Source: Roseiarcus sp036488815 (GTDB lineage Bacteria > Pseudomonadota > Alphaproteobacteria > Rhizobiales > Beijerinckiaceae). From it: 64,000 bases of DNA. Made by a program: the position numbers and the translations under genes. The notes under the pieces were generated by a model, which saw only the letters and a list, made by a program, of their open reading frames with translations, searched no databases and was not told the origin of the DNA. Every line of letters begins with the position of its first letter. The first letter of the stretch is position 1. The DNA is taken from assembly GCA_036488815.1 (NCBI GenBank), contig DASXGX010000147.1, positions 1 through 64,000 on the forward strand, given 5' to 3'. Positions 1-8,411 of the stretch are shown piece by piece.

Positions 1-67
1 CGTTCGCGATCGCGAGCAGACGCTCGCGATCTTCGGCAGTGACGATGACATTGACGGTCTGGGCCAT
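1..67 (-). mobile_element. IS630-type transposase, N-terminal fragment cut by the window edge
   Basis: Reading the minus strand from the ATG at 67, the peptide begins MAQTVNVIVTAEDRERL and continues open to the window edge. This opening (a short V/I-rich strand followed by a DRxRL helix) is typical of the N-terminus of IS630-family transposases, whose helix-turn-helix follows directly. Only about 22 residues are visible, so I cannot tell whether the element is intact. Its position next to an integrase and a PIN-domain gene fits a mobile island. Confidence 0.5.
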
Positions 68-115
68 GACCCAAGACTCGCACGCGCCGAAGCGTTTGTG
101 AATCCTATGTCCGCG

Positions 116-1063
116 TCAGTGCACTAGGTTTTCGACGCCGACTTCGTCCTCCGTTTCCTTGGCCGCTGCCAGCGCTCCCGCCCAAATGGTATCCAGCGTT
201 TGGTGCGGCAAATATGGGTCGCGGGAGTATTCCGCCTCGGGGACGACTTGATGCTCTCCCTCTTCGATCTCGATCCGTAGATTCAAATGCCTATTGTACC
301 AGATTTGTCGAAACAACAGGTGCTCAGCCTCAAGTATTTCGGACAGGCGGCGTGGGTTCGGCCAATAGCCGAACTCACCATCGTGGTCGGCTAGCAATTC
401 GGAATCTACGTCTTTGATGACATCCACAAGCGACCCCCAATAGGTCGATTTCGGCGACGCAAAGAGGCTAGCAATGTCAGGGTGTGGCTTTCGCCGATCC
501 CCGTTCGGCTCACCGAAATCCTTGCTGTTATGCGTCACAAACGCAAAGCGCTTTCTCTTGCTCTCGCGGCCTCCAACCAACTCGGTGTAGACCTCGATCA
601 AAATGGCATCGGCGACGCTGTTTTTTGCACGATGATAGGGCGCAAGACCAGCAAGTGCTCGATCAGTGACGCGGCGCTTAATGGCGTCCGTCGTCGCCGA
701 TGGTGGCTTCGCCGTCAGAAGCTTTTCGATCTTCTCGACAGAGTAGAGCGCCGACTCGTTGCCGGTGACAATTTTATGGTCTACTTCGTTCAGCGCCTTC
801 AGCGTGCTGGTGCGGTATTCATCATCACCGAAGCGGTTCACGGCTTCGCGCACAAGCCTGAAGTGTGATTGCAGGCTGCGCCGCGCATCCTCGATGACAC
901 GCGACTTATTGCGCCGAAACTCATCAACGACGACTTGCGGAACAACGAGTTTGATTTGCCGCGAGGCGATCAAATCTTCCAACGCGCTAATGACCGGCTG
1001 TTCGCGATAATCTTTTGCGAGATCGAGCCACACACAGGTATCTACCAGGAGGTGTAGAGGCAT
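116..1063 (-). CDS. PIN-domain protein (DUF4935-like), putative nuclease
   Basis: A 315-residue protein that opens with LLVDTCVWLDLAKD, the first acidic residue and strand order expected of a PIN-type Mg-dependent ribonuclease fold. Further acidic positions follow around residues 46-52 (VVVDEF) and about 150 (SVADAILIEVY), and THNSKDF near residue 177 resembles the last PIN strand. It is much longer than toxin-type VapC proteins (about 130 residues), which argues for the larger DUF4935-like class. No antitoxin gene lies beside it; the nearest gene (1155) is divergent, 91 bp away. A role in RNA cleavage or defence is inference from the fold and the island setting. Confidence 0.6.
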   Translation of the reverse strand: MPLHLLVDTCVWLDLAKDYREQPVISALEDLIASRQIKLVVPQVVVDEFRRNKSRVIEDARRSLQSHFRLVREAVNRFGDDEYRTSTLKALNEVDHKIVTGNESALYSVEKIEKLLTAKPPSATTDAIKRRVTDRALAGLAPYHRAKNSVADAILIEVYTELVGGRESKRKRFAFVTHNSKDFGEPNGDRRKPHPDIASLFASPKSTYWGSLVDVIKDVDSELLADHDGEFGYWPNPRRLSEILEAEHLLFRQIWYNRHLNLRIEIEEGEHQVVPEAEYSRDPYLPHQTLDTIWAGALAAAKETEDEVGVENLVH

Positions 1064-1154
1064 AGGGCAGATTATCTTTCCTCGTCAGAATATGAAACAC
1101 CCTTGATCGAGAACTGGGAGTCTAGGTCGCAAGGAAGACCTGCGGAGGTGGGTG

Positions 1155-1616
1155 ATGGACAGGAACGAGGTAACGCGGCTGCTCAATTTCGTCATCAGCG
1201 AGGCGCGCGTCAAGGATGTCGCAGACGCCAAGGGCCAGACGGTAACGATTGCGCTAAGGGTTGTCGGCAACTGGATTATACTTGGTAAGGACGTTGGGTC
1301 TGCGGCGTTGATAAAGAACAATCCATGGATTAGCCATGAGGCGTGGAGTTATAAATCGAATAGAACGATTAAATTGACGAATGAACATCAGGAAGAACTC
1401 AAGAGGCTTTGGCGTTGGATTGTCAGCACCCCATCGGTTGCGGTGGATGACCTGTTAGATCGGATGAAGGCATGGCCGATTGTGACTATCACGGAAGACG
1501 AGAAGAGGCGCCTCAAGGGAAGGGATTACATCGAGCCAGCTGAGCGTTTTCGTACACCTGAGGGCGAGATCGTGGTGGGCAAGGTGACGAACGGCGTCTG
1601 GGTAGCCCGCACATAA
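1155..1616 (+). CDS. Hypothetical protein, island cargo
   Basis: A 153-residue protein of no family I recognise. It is mostly charged, with a short hydrophobic strand near residue 35 (ALRVVGNWIILG) and a tryptophan-containing helix (LKRLWRWIV); there is no signal peptide or membrane segment. The ATG at 1155 is chosen because GGAGG lies 6 nt upstream; the GTG at 1152 is less well placed. It is divergent from the PIN gene and lies inside the presumed island, and its base composition looks lower in GC than that of the catabolic genes further right. Confidence 0.55.
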   Translation: MDRNEVTRLLNFVISEARVKDVADAKGQTVTIALRVVGNWIILGKDVGSAALIKNNPWISHEAWSYKSNRTIKLTNEHQEELKRLWRWIVSTPSVAVDDLLDRMKAWPIVTITEDEKRRLKGRDYIEPAERFRTPEGEIVVGKVTNGVWVART

Positions 1617-1781
1617 AAGAGAGCATTCCGTGTTGCTCCCCGGGGCAGGGGCTCATCATCACAATGTGGCTACAGCGCAAAAGCTTTGGGCGTTGAGCCT
1701 CCGAAACAGGTTGCTGACAGGTGCTACCTTCATTTCGAGGGCCAGAAGGCAAAGGCGGCGTTCCTGCGCTTGGCGTCCAGA

Positions 1782-3014
1782 TCACGCCAATAATGGCGAG
1801 TCGACCCGCTCCTCCTCCAGGGAGGGCAGCAAGTCGCCAACCCTCTGGAGTGCATCGGCAACTTCGGGTGTGAACCGACTGTGATTGTAGCCAGCGATCA
1901 GAGCGCCACCAATTGCACGATGTCCCAGCAGCGCCGAAATGACGTGCGGCGCGCAGCCCAGATTGCCCGTCATTGTCGCCGTCGTGCGTCGTAGCGTATG
2001 TGGCGTCACCGAAGTGGCGTCGATCTCCTTCTCAAGCTTGGCGCTCCAGCGCGGCCAGTTCGTCAGCTTCGCGCCGCGCCCGCCTACGAAGACGAGATCA
2101 GCCGGGTTGGCAGGTCCCAGCGTCTCCAATAGCGCCCGAGCCTGCCTCGATAGCGGCACGACGTGATCCGCTGCCGAACGACGACGGCGACGCGACGGCG
2201 CTCGCGTGTCCTTCCGTCTCGATGCGGGGATCGTCCATGTACTTCTTTCGAGATCGATCTCGGCCCAAACTGCGCCGACGACCTCTTCCCGCCTCGCAGC
2301 GGTCAACAGCATGAACCGCGCTGCGGCGTCATGACCATGCCAGCCAAGGACGCGCAGCAGCTTTCCTACCTCCTTGTTCGATAGGGCGTGCTGACCGATC
2401 TCTTCGCCGTCTTGCGCGAGCGAAGGCATTTCAAGATCGTGGAAGCCTTTCACGACCAATTCGCGCTTTTGCGCCCATGCGGCGAGCGGTCTGAAGAAGG
2501 CCACTGCCCGAGCCGCTGTCGACCGCGAGCGCCACGAGTCGGCGGCGATCTGCATCTGCCCGGGCCTGACATCAAGCGAGGGGCGCGATAGGTGCTCCGC
2601 GAACACGACCTCAATCAGTGCCCGTGCTGCCTTGCCGCTACGCAGGTCCTTACCGGGCCCTGCATCGAAGTAGGCGGCAACCACCGATCCAAGCGTGCCC
2701 TCTCCCTTGGCGGCGGCCTTGCGCCGGTCCCTGGCGCCGGTTTTGGCGGCAGCCGGATCAATGCCCTCAGAAATCTGCCTCCGGGCGTCCTCGGCCTTCC
2801 GGCGAGCCTCAGCAAGTCCGAGTCCTTCGCCAAGGCTCAGGCGCCGACGCTCCTCATTTATGCGAACCGATAGGGACCACGTCATTGTGCCGTTCGGCGT
2901 GAGTCGTACCCGCAGACCGGGGACCGCGCCGTCTACGAGTTCTAGAATACGGGTGGGATCGGGACGCCACTTCTCGATCTGCTTGGCGTTCAGAGGCGCA
3001 ACACGTTTGGGCAA
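1782..3014 (-). CDS. Tyrosine-type site-specific integrase (P4-like)
   Basis: A phage/island integrase of about 410 residues. The N-terminal part (PKRVAPLNAKQIEKW followed by ELVDGAVPGLRVR) is an Arm-type DNA-binding domain (DUF4102-like) typical of P4 integrases. The catalytic domain keeps the tyrosine-recombinase residues: Arg in LLTAARREEV, His-x-x-Arg in TPHTLRRT, His in LLGHRAIG and the Tyr nucleophile in IAGYNHSRF. The frame stays open far upstream through the tRNA remnant, but that part is noise. I place the start at the TTG at 3014, with GAAGG 8 nt upstream; GTG at 3047 is an alternative. The gene lies next to a tRNA-Ala 3' fragment, its likely target. Confidence 0.85.
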   Translation of the reverse strand: MPKRVAPLNAKQIEKWRPDPTRILELVDGAVPGLRVRLTPNGTMTWSLSVRINEERRRLSLGEGLGLAEARRKAEDARRQISEGIDPAAAKTGARDRRKAAAKGEGTLGSVVAAYFDAGPGKDLRSGKAARALIEVVFAEHLSRPSLDVRPGQMQIAADSWRSRSTAARAVAFFRPLAAWAQKRELVVKGFHDLEMPSLAQDGEEIGQHALSNKEVGKLLRVLGWHGHDAAARFMLLTAARREEVVGAVWAEIDLERSTWTIPASRRKDTRAPSRRRRRSAADHVVPLSRQARALLETLGPANPADLVFVGGRGAKLTNWPRWSAKLEKEIDATSVTPHTLRRTTATMTGNLGCAPHVISALLGHRAIGGALIAGYNHSRFTPEVADALQRVGDLLPSLEEERVDSPLLA

Positions 3015-3173
3015 TAGTCCGGCCTTCAGGTTCCATAGAGGTTCCACCGTCGGTGAGAGACGATGAGGCTCAGTGAGATGAACTGAGGTTCCAATTAAGT
3101 CGGATGTCCCTAGAATACAAGGGATTTCCGAGATGGCCAGAGGAGTTGTGAGACGACCTGAAATAGCCATGTA

Positions 3174-3225
<52 letters not shown>

Positions 3226-3529
3226 CCATTCTCACTGATTTCACTTTTTTGCACTCCTCTGGAAGAGGGCGTGATTTCCGTGGCTTGGCGGCTGAGATTT
3301 GCAATAGTTTGGAATGGTGGGTCTCCAAGGAGGCCTTCGGACGTTTCGTCTGTCGCTGGTCTCCGCCGGCAAGATTCCCTTCCGCCGCCAGATGCATTGC
3401 TTACAGGGGAGACCGGGGACAGGGGCCGCCGGCGAGGTCGATGCCACCCCGATCGCCAAGCGCGCTGAGGCGAAGCGTCGTGCGAGATGCCGGTTGAATC
3501 TGAGACGTGTCTGACGCCCGGCTTCGAGC

Positions 3530-3817
3530 TTAGGACGGCATCGCGAGGCCCATCGCCCGGCGCTGCTCGTTCCAGTTGGCGGGAAGATCGGTTAGCCGCG
3601 AGACGCCGAATCCTCGCGGCAGCTTTCCATCTACGGCAGTCTTGACGATGTCGGGAGCAAGAAAGGCCAGGGAGAGCGTCATCCGAGCCGATCGCTCCGA
3701 GAGTCCTTCGCGCGTTGCGATTGCGTCGATGTCTGTCGTTGGGCCAGAAAGGATGTCGCCAAGCCATCGCCCGCCTTTTGGCGATCGCGGCCAGACACAC
3801 GGCTTCGACGCATGATC
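3530..3817 (-). pseudogene. C-terminal remnant of a serine site-specific recombinase
   Basis: The minus frame ending at the TAA at 3530-3532 reads GGRWLGDILSG, then IDAIATREGLSERS, TLSLAFLAPDIVK and LPRGFGVSRLTDLPANW. This matches the helical tail of large serine recombinases found in many alphaproteobacteria. A TGA at 3818-3820 closes the frame upstream, so the catalytic resolvase domain and the DNA-binding middle are gone. No start codon is needed or evident. It lies just outside the tRNA attachment remnant, suggesting that more than one mobile element has used this site. Confidence 0.6.
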
Positions 3818-3846
3818 TCATTCGTTCCGACGCCATCGGCGCCGAG

Positions 3847-5070
3847 CTAAAGGCGGCGCAGCCGTGCGAAGAATAGCGCGGTCGCAGGGATCATCGCGAT
3901 GGCGAGCGCAGCGGCAAGTGCGAACACCGCCTGCAATCCGGCGGTCTCGAAGATCGCTGACATCATCAAGGGCGCGACCGTCTGGCCAACGCCGATCGCG
4001 GCGATATTGAACGACATGAAAACGACGCCGCCCTCGACCGGCGCCTCCTTGGCGAGCAGGGCCTGGATGAGCGGGAAAAGCAGGCCGTGCGCCGCGCCTA
4101 ACAGAATGGCGCCCAGTTCCAGCATCGCAAAGTTCGATGCCAGGTAAAATGCCGCCATGGAGAGCGCGTAGAGGATGTAGGTCAGCAGGATGACGTTGCG
4201 CGGGCCGCGCCGCAGCAACAACCCCTTCATCCAGGGCGCAGTCGCGGCGATCGCAAGCGCTGCGGTCGTCGGCACGAGCGCAATGAGGAAGTCGGAATGG
4301 ATGCCGATCTGGGTCGCCCGCTCGGGAACGAAGGAGAGCAGGACGCCGAACAAGAACAGGAACACGACGAGCGTGGTCACCAAGGCGCCCACAACAATCG
4401 GTTTCCGCAGGAAATCGCGGATCGGCGGGCGGGACCGATTCTCCATGCGCGGGAGATTGGGCAGATAGAGCTTCACGGCGAGACTGAGCGGGAACGCTAC
4501 GATCGCGCTTAGGAAGGCGGCGCGCCAGGAGATGAGGGACAGAAGCCCGGACAAGAGCGGCGCTGCGGCGGTCGATATGCCGATGACAGTGGCGTTGCGG
4601 CCGACAGCGGTGTGAAGCTGGGCGGGATCGGCCGCTTCGATGAGAATGACGAGGCCAAACAGTTCCAAAGCGGCCGCGCCGATCCCTTGAAGGACGCGAA
4701 GGGCTACCAGGAGTTGGAAGCTGGGAGCCACGGCGCAGGCGACGCCCGCCACGCCATAGAGCAGCAGGCAGGCGATCAGCACACGACGGAGGGTCAGCCG
4801 GTCTGCGATCATGCCGATCAAAGGCGTGAGCACGGCCATCGGCAGGATGAACAGGCTTACCAGGAGGGAAGCCTGTGCGATATCAATGCTGAACGCTCTG
4901 GCGATATCCGGGAGGATCGGTGAGACCGCCGAGGCGCCAAGGACCGAGATCGCTGTGACCCCATAGGCGATCGTGAAGGAGCGGGCGCGCATCTTCGCCG
5001 CAGGCTCAGCGGTAGGGTCCGGGTGGGCGCGCGAGGTGGAAGATTCCGCTCTTATACGTCCGTGATACAT
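3847..5070 (-). CDS. MFS efflux-type transporter (12-TM, drug/sugar exporter class)
   Basis: A 407-residue integral membrane protein with about twelve hydrophobic segments. The loop after TM2 carries GMIADRLTLRRVLI, the MFS motif A, and GIGAAALELFG resembles the motif C region of antiporter-type DHA1 carriers. I choose ATG 5070 because GGAG stands 7 nt upstream; ATGs at 5163 and 4992 are in frame but lack a good ribosome site. The gene is divergent from a LysR regulator across 146 bp containing a palindrome, a common arrangement for a regulated exporter. Substrate is not evident. Confidence 0.8.
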   Translation of the reverse strand: MYHGRIRAESSTSRAHPDPTAEPAAKMRARSFTIAYGVTAISVLGASAVSPILPDIARAFSIDIAQASLLVSLFILPMAVLTPLIGMIADRLTLRRVLIACLLLYGVAGVACAVAPSFQLLVALRVLQGIGAAALELFGLVILIEAADPAQLHTAVGRNATVIGISTAAAPLLSGLLSLISWRAAFLSAIVAFPLSLAVKLYLPNLPRMENRSRPPIRDFLRKPIVVGALVTTLVVFLFLFGVLLSFVPERATQIGIHSDFLIALVPTTAALAIAATAPWMKGLLLRRGPRNVILLTYILYALSMAAFYLASNFAMLELGAILLGAAHGLLFPLIQALLAKEAPVEGGVVFMSFNIAAIGVGQTVAPLMMSAIFETAGLQAVFALAAALAIAMIPATALFFARLRRL

Positions 5071-5192
5071 GGCCGCGCTCCGCTTGCTATGCGCCACGAG
5101 TGGCGGATGGATCTCGGCGCCGTGCGTGAATGGCGCGCCCGCGGACATTTTTGCACCGACCATCAGCCAGAAAAACAGGCCTAGTTTAGGCG

Positions 5193-5216
5193 ATCTTCTT
5201 CAGATATTCTGAAGAT
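5193..5216. promoter_or_regulatory. LysR-type operator palindrome at the divergent promoter
   Basis: CTTCAGATATTCTGAAG (5198-5214) is a perfect inverted repeat about a 3-nt centre, widened to ATCTTC...GAAGAT at 5193-5216. It includes a T-N11-A core typical of LysR boxes and ends at the ATG of the LysR gene (5217). It lies between the LysR gene and the divergent MFS gene, so autorepression and control of the transporter are both plausible. Confidence 0.5.
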
Positions 5217-6125
5217 ATGGAAGGGCTTTCGCTTGATCAGCTTCGGGTGTTTGCAGCGGTCGCGGCGTTGGGAAGTTTTTCGGCGACCGCCAGGCAACTT
5301 GGCCGGGCGCCCTCCGCGATCACCTATGCCGTGCAGGCGCTGGAGGCCCAACTGGGTCTCGATCTCTTCGACCGGAGCGGTTATCGCGTGGCGTTGAATG
5401 AAGCCGGCAGGGCCTTGATGCCGCGCGTCGAACGGATCCTGAAGGAGGCGGCCGTCCTGCGCGCCCAGGCGCAGGGCATTGCGGGCGGTCTCGAGAGCGA
5501 TATCGCTGTCGCCATCGATGCGCTGTTTCCGATCGACGCCGTAGCGGCGGTCTTGCGAGGTTTCAACGAAAGGTTTCCGACGGTGGCGCCCCGCTTCTTG
5601 ATCGAACCGAGCGCGAGCGCGGAGAGAATGGCGCTGGACGGGACCGCCGATTTTGGCGTCCTTGTCGACTTTAGGGCGCATGATGCGGATCTGGTGCAGA
5701 TCCAGCTCGATCCCATCGAGCTCGTCGCGGTTGCGGCGCCCGACCATCCGCTTGCCAGCCAGCCCGCGCCGCTGACCGCGGATGACGTCCGCGATCACGT
5801 GCAGCTCGTTCTCGGCGACGCTCCAACGCTGGCAGCGGACGAGGAGTGGCGGGACCGCGGCGTGCTTGCGCTCAGGACCTGGCGGTTGACGGACTTGGAG
5901 GCGAAGCGCCGGATGTTGCTGACGGGCCTGGGGTGGGGCAGCATGCCCCGCCACGCGGTCGCGGCGGATATCGCTGGCGGGCGCCTGTGCGAGCTTCGGC
6001 TTACCCAATGGGATAGCGCCGACCGCCTACCGCATCTGTCGGCGAGCATCGTCTATCGTCGCGCGAAGGCGCTCGGGCCGGCGACCCGCTGGCTCCTTCA
6101 CGAGATGGCGCCGCATCTCGCCTGA
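5217..6125 (+). CDS. LysR-family transcriptional regulator
   Basis: A 302-residue LysR regulator. The N-terminal winged helix-turn-helix covers residues 5-65 (LDQLRVFAAVAALGSFSATA, then APSAITYAVQALEAQLG), and the effector-binding domain (about 90-300) starts with SDIAVAIDALFPID and has the usual periplasmic-binding-protein fold pattern (GLGWGSMPRHAV). Length is normal for the family. It is divergent from the MFS gene at 3847-5070 and probably controls it through the palindrome that abuts its start codon. The inducer is unknown. Confidence 0.85.
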   Translation: MEGLSLDQLRVFAAVAALGSFSATARQLGRAPSAITYAVQALEAQLGLDLFDRSGYRVALNEAGRALMPRVERILKEAAVLRAQAQGIAGGLESDIAVAIDALFPIDAVAAVLRGFNERFPTVAPRFLIEPSASAERMALDGTADFGVLVDFRAHDADLVQIQLDPIELVAVAAPDHPLASQPAPLTADDVRDHVQLVLGDAPTLAADEEWRDRGVLALRTWRLTDLEAKRRMLLTGLGWGSMPRHAVAADIAGGRLCELRLTQWDSADRLPHLSASIVYRRAKALGPATRWLLHEMAPHLA

Positions 6126-6324
6126 CGCGACGCGCCGTCGGCGCCGACCGCGTCTTCCAGATGTCGCAAGATCCGCAGGCCCCGGCGTCCATGTCGCCCC
6201 AATGGAAGACCGGCGCTGTCTAGGGTGGTGGCAAATCGGCCAATGGAGCGGCGTCGTTTGGGCGCTGTACGGCGGTGTAAAAGCCGGCCATTGGCGGCGG
6301 CTTCGTCACAAAGTCGAATATGTG

Positions 6325-7698
6325 TTACCCGCCCGTGTCGAACCGTTCGCGCAATTCGCGCCGAAGCACCTTGCCGTAAGCGTTCTTCGGCAAGTCCGGG
6401 AGGATTTCAATCCGCTTCGGCTTTTTGAAGCTTGCAAGGTGATCCCTACAGAAGGCGATGAGCGTTTCCGCGTCGAGGCCGGAATAGCCGTCATGAGCCA
6501 CAACGGCCGCCGCGACGCTCTCGCCCCATTCGCGATCGGGAAGGCCGAAGACGATCGCCTCCTTGACGCCGGGATGGCGAGTCAGCACGTCTTCGACCTC
6601 GCGCGGATAGATGTTCGTGCCACCGCTGATGATCGTGTCATGGCGGCGATCGAGAATATGGAGGCGGCCGCAGGCGTCGATGCGGCCGATGTCGCCGGTC
6701 TTGAGCCAGCCTTCCGCGACAGACGACGCATTCGCCGTTTCGTTGCGCCAGTAACCGCGCATCACCACGTCGCCGCGCACGGCGATCTCGCCGACCTCGC
6801 CCTGCACAAGCGTCGCGCCATCGGCTCCGAGGATGCGCGTCTCGACGCCGGAGCGGATGAAACCGGCCGACCGCAAGGTGACGTCGTCCGCGCCGTCATG
6901 CGCCCAGTCTGGCAGATAGGATATGGTCATCGGCGCTTCGCCCTGGCCGTAGAGCTGCGTCAGCACCGGCCCGAACCGGCGCAAAGCTGCGCGCAAATGT
7001 TCGACGTGAATGGGCGCGCCGCCATAGATCATCGCACGAAGGGTAGGCGTGCGGATCGCCGAATCGGCGTCGAGCAACCGCACGATCATGGTCGGCGCGA
7101 GGAAAGGCAGCACGGTCACCCCCTCGTTCTCAACGAAACGGAGGATGCGGTCGGGATCGAAAGAGCCGCCCGCGTCGATGATGTTTTCCGCCCCGCGTGA
7201 GAGGGCGGGAATCAGATAAAGGCCGCCGCCGTGCGACAAGGGCGCCGCGTGCAGGAGGCGGTCGTCCGGCCGGAACGCGCAAATGTCGGCGAGGCAATTG
7301 ACTGACATCGCGATCAGATTGCGATGACTGAGCATGGCCCCTTTCGGCTTTCCTGTTGTGCCGGAGGTGTAGAAAAGCCAGGCCAAATCGTCCGGGTCGC
7401 GGTCGATCGGCGAAGAAACATCCTCACGCGCGCCGGCCAGGATGGCGTCGAGCGCGCTTCCAGCGGAGATGAAAGCGCAAGCGTCAGGCGATGCCCTCTT
7501 GACGCTATCCAGTCGATCGGTGTCGACGACCGCCGCTTTCGCCTCTGAATTCCCGATGATGTAGGCGGCTTCGCGCGGATGCAGTTTGGCGTTGACGGGC
7601 AGGTCCAGCGACGAAGGGATTCTTCTCGCTCTCCCAACGGCAGAATTCGTAGCCGAGATCCTTGCGCATCTGGGCGAGCGGATTGTCAGCGCCCGCAT
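6325..7698 (-). pseudogene. 5'-truncated acyl-CoA ligase (AMP-forming)
   Basis: The minus frame holds most of an adenylate-forming CoA ligase: P-loop-like FYTSGTTGKPKGAMLSH, YGQGEAPM, GWLKTGDIGRID, the hinge ILDRRHDTIISGG and the catalytic lysine in KNAYGKVLRRELRE. Homology begins only near 7608 (DLPVNAKLHPREAAYI), so about the first 60-80 residues of a normal ligase are missing. The DNA just upstream (about 7604-7740) in another minus frame reads DHAGADNPLAQMRKDLGYEF and CRWESEKNPFV, which looks like the tail of a different gene. A deletion or recombination junction therefore lies near 7605. An internal start could still give a partial protein. Confidence 0.65.
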
Positions 7699-7758
7699 GA
7701 TCGAGGAGATGACGATCCGCAGTCTGTCGCTGCGACGCAGCGGCGGCTTCGCCGGTCC

Positions 7759-8367
7759 CTACCTCTGGGTTGGAAGTCCAAGCAAGGCTTGCAGCACGTA
7801 TGCGATGTTGTCAGAAGGCCTGCCGGCGAGACTAACGGCGTTTATGGCCCCTAGGATAAGGCCCCTTACCAGAAGCGGGTCTTCGTCAGGAGGCAAGGCG
7901 CCTATCCGTTGTGCTTCGTTGATGAGAGCCGTCCATCGCGAAACATAGGTTTGCCTGAGCTTGCGGGCGACAGTGGCGGCATATTCATCGGGAAATGAGG
8001 GCCCAAGCACGGCGATCGCGTAGTTTCTTAGCTCATTTACGGATTTAGCGTGTGCTCGGATTGCAACAGTGAGGCGTCCTGCGGCGTCAGTGTCAGCAAC
8101 TGTGGAAAGGGCTTCGTCTAGATTGGCGAGCGCGGCCCGCACGCCCTCTTCGAGCACCGCCTCGATCAAATGACTCTTTGATTCGAAGTGGAAATATACG
8201 CTGCCAGTCTTGAGACCGGCAGCGGCTGCGATCGCGTTGATGCTGATGCCTGCGACGCCGCAACGCGCCACCTCAGCAGCCGCGGCGTCAAGCAGACGCT
8301 TCCGGGTGCGATCGCCCTTCGACTCGAGGGTGGCCCCGCGAACGGATCGAGCCTCTTTTGTTAACAA
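7759..8367 (-). CDS. TetR-family transcriptional regulator
   Basis: A TetR/AcrR regulator of about 200 residues. The helix-turn-helix is clear (GDRTRKRLLDAAAAEVARCG, then INAIAAAAGLKTGSVYFHFESK), followed by a helical ligand-binding domain. I favour the TTG at 8367 (GAGG 7 nt upstream) over the ATG at 8442, which would overlap the end of the preceding ligase gene. It is downstream of, and in the same direction as, the ligase at 8412-9947, with a 14-nt palindrome over its start. It may control that ligase and the SnoaL gene. Confidence 0.8.
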   Translation of the reverse strand: MLTKEARSVRGATLESKGDRTRKRLLDAAAAEVARCGVAGISINAIAAAAGLKTGSVYFHFESKSHLIEAVLEEGVRAALANLDEALSTVADTDAAGRLTVAIRAHAKSVNELRNYAIAVLGPSFPDEYAATVARKLRQTYVSRWTALINEAQRIGALPPDEDPLLVRGLILGAINAVSLAGRPSDNIAYVLQALLGLPTQR

Positions 8368-8369
8368 AA
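8356..8369. promoter_or_regulatory. Perfect palindrome over the TetR gene start
   Basis: TTTTGTTAACAAAA is a perfect 14-nt palindrome that covers the proposed TTG start of the TetR gene at 7759-8367. Such A/T-rich palindromes can be TetR operators, but its place at the translation start could also be chance. It does not resemble the tandem sites at 10489-10519. Confidence 0.3.
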
Positions 8370-8411
8370 AGGTCCTCGCACTTTGAAATGAGCGGGCTGC
8401 GTATTGGCGCC

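Noticed and set aside
6202..7200. 332-residue plus-strand frame antisense to the truncated ligase
   Set aside because: It has no recognisable content, and its strand is opposite clear adenylate-forming enzyme motifs.
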